From: Treponema_I sp045616125
Lineage (GTDB): Bacteria > Spirochaetota > Spirochaetia > Treponematales > Treponemataceae
Assembly: GCA_045616125.1 (NCBI GenBank)
Contig: JAZLGC010000016.1
Span: 30,601 to 94,600, forward strand
Length of the DNA: 64,000 bases
Direction: 5' to 3'
The notes beneath the pieces are model-generated. The model was not told where the DNA came from. It ran no database searches and worked only from the letters and a program-made list of their open reading frames with translations. The position numbers and the translations under genes are program-made. How positions within the stretch are numbered: position 1 is the first letter of the stretch; every line of letters starts with the position of its first letter. Positions 59,714 to 64,000 of this stretch are shown piece by piece.

Positions 59714-60077
59714 CGGGGCATCTTCCGTCCGCAGCTGCGTTGGCTGCGTCACTGCGGTGCTCAACGGCCAGCAAGGCCGTCTGCGCTCCTGGTGACTTGC
59801 CGCCTTGTTATCACGAAAAATTCACCCCGTCATAGATAGAGTGGTGGGCATCTTCCGCCTGCATCTTCCGTCCGCACCTGTCGCCATGGACGGCGGCGGA
59901 AACTGGAGTAGTTTTGTGAGGCAAAACTACGTGAGATAGGACGGCAAGGATGCCGGCCTATCGACCTGCTCACTGCTACTGCGCCTTGCTGCAAACGAAA
60001 TCTGCCAGAATGGTTTTCCACATTTTATTACTCAATTTGCTGATTTTTCGGTATAGTATAGAAAAGAAGAGGTAAAT
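59714..60077. other. Gene-free stretch upstream of the cation efflux gene, built from repeats
   Basis: It contains a hairpin ACGGCC-AGCAA-GGCCGT, then a segment of about 55 nt (59785-59843, CTCCTGGTGACTTGCCGCC and on) that recurs at 61396-61450, then hairpin element C, then a segment of about 44 nt (59963-60006) that recurs at 61307-61350. No protein gene is apparent. Confidence 0.7.
59880..59962. repeat. Hairpin-chain element, locus C
   Basis: H1 is GTCGCC/GGCGGC around ATGGAC with one wobble (59880-59897). H2 is GTAGTTTTG with loop TGAGG (59908-59930), followed by GTGAG. H3 is GATAGGACGGCA with loop AGGA and one mismatch (59935-59962). The order is that of loci A and B. Confidence 0.8.
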
Positions 60078-61217
60078 ATGAAACTGCTGTACAAAATCCT
60101 GAAACAGGACCCGGAAAGCCGCGAAGGCATTATTGCGACAACTTCTACTCTGGGTATTATCACCAACATTCTGGTAGCATCCGTCAAAGTCATCATCGGG
60201 CTTTTGGCTTCTTCCATCGCCATTATTTCAGAAGGTGTGAACAACGCAGCTGACGTACTTACTTCAGTGCTTACCTTGGTCGGCACCAAACTTGCCGGCA
60301 AACACCCCGATAAAGAACATCCCTTTGGCTACGGCCGCATCGAATATCTGACGGGTCTGATTATTTCCGTACTGATTCTGGTAACCGGTATCGAAATGCT
60401 TTTGGGCTCTGTAAAACTGATGTTCAACCCGGCAGAAGACCTGAGTATTTCGTATGTTTCCCTTGCTGTGGTTGCCATTTCGGCTGTCGTGAAATTTGCC
60501 CTTGGCGTGTACACCATCAAAATGGGAAAAAAAGCCGGCTCCAGTGCCCTGGAAGGAGTTGGAATCGATAGCCGCGGCGATGCCTTTGCATCCCTCATCA
60601 CCATCGTTTCAGCCCTGGCATTCCTCATTTTCGGTTGGACCATTGATGCCTATGCCGGTGCCATTACCTCGCTTCTGATTATCAAGGCCGGCTTTGAAGT
60701 CCTGAAAGATACCATCTCCGAAATCCTTGGCCGCACCGGTGACCACGAGCTGGCCGAGAAAATCTACAAAGAAGTCCGCGCCACCGAAGGCGTCATTGGA
60801 GCAGCTGACATGATGCTGCACAACTATGGCCCAGACGCCTGGTCTGGCAGCGTAAATCTGGAAATGGACCACAAAAAGACCGTTGGTGAAGTCTACCAGA
60901 TTCTGCATCAGCTGCAGCTCCGCATCATGTATGAGTATCACGTTGTCATGGTTTTCGGGCTCTATGCCGTTGATGAGGATCTGGAATACACCCGCGAGCT
61001 CCGGAAAAAGATTGCGGAATTCGTTTCTGCCACCGACCACGTCCTCAGTTTCCACGCTGTTTACCTGGAACCTGATACAGCAAATCTGTACTGCGACCTG
61101 ATTGTTGACTACGAACTTCGCGACTGGGATGCCCTTCGCCAGCAGTTCACTGAGTACATGAAGCAGTGGTATGAGGATCGGACGATAATCTTAACTATCG
61201 AAACCGAATACGTATAA
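60078..61217 (+). CDS. Cation diffusion facilitator family transporter
   Basis: A 379-aa inner-membrane metal/proton antiporter. About six helices are followed by a cytoplasmic domain from around residue 215 and a longer than usual C-terminal part. The helix-2 site reads N55-x3-D59 (EGVNNAADV), and the helix-5 site D-x3-D lies in GIDSRGDAFAS. HPDKEHPFGYGRIEYLTGL is the family signature. The Asn/Asp plus Asp/Asp pattern is nearer to manganese-type members than to zinc-type YiiP, but specificity is not proven. AAGAGG supplies the ribosome site. Confidence 0.88.
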   Translation: MKLLYKILKQDPESREGIIATTSTLGIITNILVASVKVIIGLLASSIAIISEGVNNAADVLTSVLTLVGTKLAGKHPDKEHPFGYGRIEYLTGLIISVLILVTGIEMLLGSVKLMFNPAEDLSISYVSLAVVAISAVVKFALGVYTIKMGKKAGSSALEGVGIDSRGDAFASLITIVSALAFLIFGWTIDAYAGAITSLLIIKAGFEVLKDTISEILGRTGDHELAEKIYKEVRATEGVIGAADMMLHNYGPDAWSGSVNLEMDHKKTVGEVYQILHQLQLRIMYEYHVVMVFGLYAVDEDLEYTRELRKKIAEFVSATDHVLSFHAVYLEPDTANLYCDLIVDYELRDWDALRQQFTEYMKQWYEDRTIILTIETEYV

Positions 61218-61250
61218 TATCAGGCTGCCTTCCGACGCCAGGATTTGCTG

Positions 61251-61306
61251 GTAGTTTTGCGGATGCAAAACTACGTAAGATAGGACGGCAAGGATGCCGG
61301 CCTATC
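61251..61306. repeat. Hairpin-chain element, locus D
   Basis: H2 is a 10-bp stem GTAGTTTTGC with loop GGAT (61251-61274), followed by GTAAG. H3 is GATAGGACGGCA with loop AGGA (61279-61306), identical to locus C. H1 is missing or decayed. The following roughly 44 nt (61307-61350) also match the flank of locus C, and 61396-61450 matches 59785-59843. Confidence 0.8.
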
Positions 61307-61500
61307 GACCTGCTCGCTGCAACCGCGCCTTGCTGCAAACGAAATCTGCCCCGTCATAGTGAGTATATAAGTGCTTCCGGCGGCAGCCCGCTTCCGCTCC
61401 TGGTGACTTGCCGCCTTGTTATCACGAAAAATCCACCCCGTCATAGAGTGAACTGACACCAAAAATCAGCCTGATATTAAGTGGGGCATAGTCTGATGGC

Positions 61501-62241
61501 TTATGCTACATCAGCATCCTGTGCTGCGAATGAAGCAAGGTTTTCGTAATTTCTCAGCTTTTCAAGAGCCTGCAGCCTGATCTGGCCAGTTCGCTGCTTG
61601 CTAAGCCCCAGAAGATCTCCAATTTCTCGCAGAGATTTCTCTTCTTCTCCATCGAAGCCGTAATACATTCTGATAATTTGGGCTTCCCGAAATGTTAGGC
61701 AGTTCCTGATTGCATTCTCAAGGCTGGCGTTTCTTTCTTCTTCCAGAAAACAATCCTGAGGGTCCTTCTGGCTATCCGATACCAGCTCCAGCTTGTAGTT
61801 GCTCTCATCGTCATTTGGATCAATCCGGGCGTTCAGCGAAAAAACCCTGTACAAGGCTCTTAAATCCTCATCGCCTGTTTTTTCATGGGGCAACTTGATG
61901 CTGAAACTATGGTACAGCTCATCTTCACAGTAATGCTGGAACCACCAGGTCATGTAGGTGACCAACCGGCATTCCTTTTTAGTATCAAACTTAGAGATAG
62001 CTTTTGAAAATCCTTCGCAACAAGCGCTAAAGGCCATCTCCTGTGAGATTCCGTATCTCTTTGCCAAGGCCAATGCCTGTTTCAAAATGAATCTGCTGTT
62101 GGCACAGAACAGCTTGTTCTTTGCCATTTCGCTCTCTACACCATCCTTCTGAGCACTGATGATCAACTTCCGTTCTTCTTCTGAAGAAAGAAATCCAACG
62201 CGTTCACTAGACGCACGTACTAAAGCAAAAATTTCGTTCAT
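61501..62241 (-). CDS. RNA polymerase sigma factor, sigma-70 family
   Basis: It is 246 aa, far shorter than a primary sigma. Region 2 is at residues 40-110 (ANSRFILKQALALAKRYG, AFSACCEGFSKAISKFD, LVTYMTWWFQHYC). Region 4 is at 181-230 (LTFREAQIIRMYYGFDGEE, LREIGDLLGLSKQRTGQIR, ALEKLR), the RpoD-type pattern. Region 1 is absent and region 3 is reduced. An AAGGAG site sets the start. It is divergent from a gene that also has a sigma-region-2-like segment. It is probably an alternative sigma with a small regulon. Confidence 0.86.
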   Translation of the reverse strand: MNEIFALVRASSERVGFLSSEEERKLIISAQKDGVESEMAKNKLFCANSRFILKQALALAKRYGISQEMAFSACCEGFSKAISKFDTKKECRLVTYMTWWFQHYCEDELYHSFSIKLPHEKTGDEDLRALYRVFSLNARIDPNDDESNYKLELVSDSQKDPQDCFLEEERNASLENAIRNCLTFREAQIIRMYYGFDGEEEKSLREIGDLLGLSKQRTGQIRLQALEKLRNYENLASFAAQDADVA

Positions 62242-62403
62242 TACATCTCCTTAGTGATGCAATTGACTGGTGGCAACGTAACAAATAAGTTACCGTACCA
62301 CATCCAATTTTCTACCTTCCCTGCAGTGTCAAAGAGCAATCCGGCCAAAATAGCCGGCAATACTTATATATCCAATGTGGTGTACAGAAAAGTAAGTACA
62401 CCT

Positions 62404-62409
62404 TATACT
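62404..62409 (+). promoter_or_regulatory. -10 box of the sigma-like/HTH gene
   Basis: TATACT ends 7 nt before the ATG at 62417. The divergent gap also holds GTAAC..GTTAC (about 62276-62292) and CCGGC..GCCGG inverted repeats that could be operators. Confidence 0.58.
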
Positions 62410-62416
62410 GTTGTAT

Positions 62417-63487
62417 ATGGATGATAAAACATTTGCCGAGTATTTCAGGAAGCTTTCTCATATGCCTATGCAACTTATCCAGATAAAGCAACGGGAGAGA
62501 AAGTACCGTTTGCCTGAACTGGAATGGGAATCATTGTTAGATGCCGCCACTGATGGTCTGGTGAATGCCATTCAGAAATATGATTCCAAACGTAATGATT
62601 CAATCGAGGCCTGGGCGTATATGGTCATGGAGCAGCACTTCAACAAAAGGCTGAATACCATTATCCGGGAGCGTATGCGGGATCAGAAAATTGCCGAACG
62701 GTATTCCTTGAACGACCGTGCAACAAAATCTATGACGATGTCAGAAAGCGGAAAGGAAAAGGTAGTCTTATCCCACCGTGACTATGAACTGCTGGAATAC
62801 ATCATTGCCTGTAACCAGCAGAAAGATTCAAACGGAAAGCCTTTTTGCCCCAATAGTTCGGATATCATTAAAAAAGGCCGTTTTGAAAGCAGTATCAAAA
62901 GCCGTACCACTGTCAGTACGGCCATCAGAAGACTAAAGGATGCCGGCTATCGTTTTGCAGAAAAAAAAGACCGGGGCACTGGACAGGGCTATTTTATCCT
63001 GAACCCGGAACTGCGTACCCAGATTAGTTTTGAAGAGAAACTTGCCCTTGATGTTCTGCATAAACTGCTGCCTCAGATTCCCGGAAGTCCGATATCTACC
63101 GGACTACAATTATTGCTGCACCGGATAGAAAAAACGATGGATATTGACGTATCAACGTCCATGGTTGTTGATGACGAAACTGTCAGCTGGAATCCGGGAA
63201 CTGATTTGGTTTCAATGCTGTCTGCATCAATGCCGAGGCCTGAGATTCTGGAACAATGCGTAAACGCTGCCAAAGAGCGAAAGTCAGTTGCGTTGATTGT
63301 GAAGACTCAGATTGATGGTGACCATTCTGAAGACCCTCTATGTATTGAATGTTCGATAAATTCCGTAAATTTCTGTGGGGCGGAAGGCGGGTGGAACGTA
63401 ACGGTTACAAAAGCAGAAGATCCTGAAAAAGCAGAAAATACCATGCAGATAGCTGCAGCACGGATACTGACCGTACTCAGGAAATAA
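62417..63487 (+). CDS. Protein with sigma-region-2-like segment, winged-helix-like centre and possible WYL-type C-terminus
   Basis: It is 356 aa. Residues 35-90 (ATDGLVNAIQKYDSKRN, EAWAYMVMEQHFNKRLN) look like sigma-70 region 2. Residues 120-195 (LLEYIIACNQQ, SRTTVSTAIRRLKDAGYRF, GYFILNPE) have the layout of the HTH that starts WYL-domain regulators. The C-terminal 150 residues are a weak WYL-like match only. No region 4 is present. The start at 62417 lies 7 nt behind TATACT; a TTG at 62411 is rejected. Divergent from the true sigma gene, it may control it. Confidence 0.6.
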   Translation: MDDKTFAEYFRKLSHMPMQLIQIKQRERKYRLPELEWESLLDAATDGLVNAIQKYDSKRNDSIEAWAYMVMEQHFNKRLNTIIRERMRDQKIAERYSLNDRATKSMTMSESGKEKVVLSHRDYELLEYIIACNQQKDSNGKPFCPNSSDIIKKGRFESSIKSRTTVSTAIRRLKDAGYRFAEKKDRGTGQGYFILNPELRTQISFEEKLALDVLHKLLPQIPGSPISTGLQLLLHRIEKTMDIDVSTSMVVDDETVSWNPGTDLVSMLSASMPRPEILEQCVNAAKERKSVALIVKTQIDGDHSEDPLCIECSINSVNFCGAEGGWNVTVTKAEDPEKAENTMQIAAARILTVLRK

Positions 63488-63593
63488 TTTTACCCAATTT
63501 TTCGCTTTTTTTATTATACGATTTATAAAACCTTCCTATCTTAGTTAATGAACCAAACATAATAATCAACCCTAATTCAAAAGTAATTAGGTC

Positions 63594-63641
63594 AAGCGTC
63601 CATAGGTTCACCAGTAGTCATATAGGAATGGACGCTTTTTT
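63594..63641 (+). terminator. Intrinsic terminator after the sigma-like/HTH gene
   Basis: A 10-bp stem AAGCGTCCAT/ATGGACGCTT with a 24-nt loop is followed by seven T. A smaller hairpin CCTAATT..AATTAGG lies just before it (63571-63591). Confidence 0.75.
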
Positions 63642-63658
63642 TGAACATTTTTACGATT

Positions 63659-63985
63659 ATGACATATGCACATGGAATCACTTTGACAGAACATTCAAAA
63701 ATAAAAGAATTATCCTCTTTTAGGCTACAAGACGAAATAGAATTACGAATAGAAAAAGATTATTCATCAGAAGTAAAATATCGAACTCTAACCCATGAAG
63801 GTGGAATGAAAGTAACTGTTTTGGAAGCTTTGAAAAATGATGTACAGAAAAATAAACAAGGAAAATGGTTTTATGTTTTGCTGATTGCACCTATGTGGGT
63901 TGATAGTGGAGAATGGATAGAAAAATATAATAAGTTCTTGATTTTTATTCCGAATGATATGCCTCTTTTTGATTTTGAAGAATGA
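63659..63985 (+). CDS. Hypothetical protein, 108 aa
   Basis: The ATG at 63659 is preferred over a TTG at 63641 that lies inside the terminator T run. It is soluble and charged, with AHGITLTEHSKIKEL and GKWFYVLLIAPMWVDSGEW stretches. The gene is AT-rich compared with its neighbours. No ribosome site or family is recognised. Confidence 0.5.
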   Translation: MTYAHGITLTEHSKIKELSSFRLQDEIELRIEKDYSSEVKYRTLTHEGGMKVTVLEALKNDVQKNKQGKWFYVLLIAPMWVDSGEWIEKYNKFLIFIPNDMPLFDFEE

Positions 63986-64000
63986 AGAAATAATTTACAG

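Noticed and set aside
62411..62416. TTG start for the sigma-like/HTH gene
   Set aside because: The ATG six bases later is at the leaderless distance from TATACT and needs no rare start codon.

Overview
The window looks like chromosomal DNA of a saccharolytic, host-associated spirochaete close to Treponema. This is inferred from a lipoprotein with a C-terminal domain seen in treponemal lipoproteins, a ThiB whose mature end starts GGKKE, and a cytoplasmic xylo-oligosaccharide/fucose-type catabolic set. No rRNA or tRNA gene was seen to confirm it.

Region 1 (1-33400) is one perfect inverted repeat. Every base x pairs with base 33401-x and there is no spacer, so each gene is present twice in mirror orientation around 16700/16701. 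The right arm (16701-33400) runs on into unique DNA and is the better reference; the left arm is cut by the window start. The arm holds, from the centre outwards: a lipoprotein gene, deoD, a parE-like gene, a heterodimeric ABC exporter, an SPFH-domain protein, a GH8 exo-oligoxylanase, an MFS transporter, a FucO-type alcohol dehydrogenase, a DUF4160-type small gene pair (one member truncated), a tRNA-dihydrouridine synthase and a GH3 glycosidase. The most economical reading is a fold-back artefact primed at a natural loopless palindrome; a hairpin telomere is the biological alternative.

Region 2 (33.8-43.0 kb) is ordinary housekeeping DNA: a thiBPQ thiamine transporter under a TPP riboswitch, a run of very small membrane and Cys-rich proteins, a LOG-family gene, an overlapping flavoprotein/flavoprotein/phospholipase-D operon, another flavoprotein and a cyclase-family hydrolase.

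Region 3 (43.0-52.3 kb) is AT-richer accessory DNA. It has two AAA/DUF4143 ATPases, each preceded by three direct repeats at a 32-33 bp period, an HTH-DUF3990 toxin-like gene with a partner and a 15-bp inverted-repeat operator, Fic and IS3 remnants, an acetyltransferase, a membrane acyltransferase followed by an XRE-AbrB regulator, and a frameshifted small gene.

Region 4 (52.3-64.0 kb) has an AlkD-type repair protein divergent from a TetR regulator, oleate hydratase, a glutaredoxin, a membrane-anchored esterase, a cation-efflux gene bracketed by repeats, and a divergent pair consisting of a sigma-70 factor and a sigma-region-2/HTH protein.

Two themes cross all regions. First, at least a dozen genes have a -10 hexamer ending 6-8 nt before the start codon, which predicts leaderless mRNAs. 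Second, intergenic gaps repeatedly hold chains of perfect hairpins; one subfamily (four loci) keeps order, spacing and NGGA loops while its stems change by compensatory substitutions. This dispersed element is the best candidate for something undescribed.
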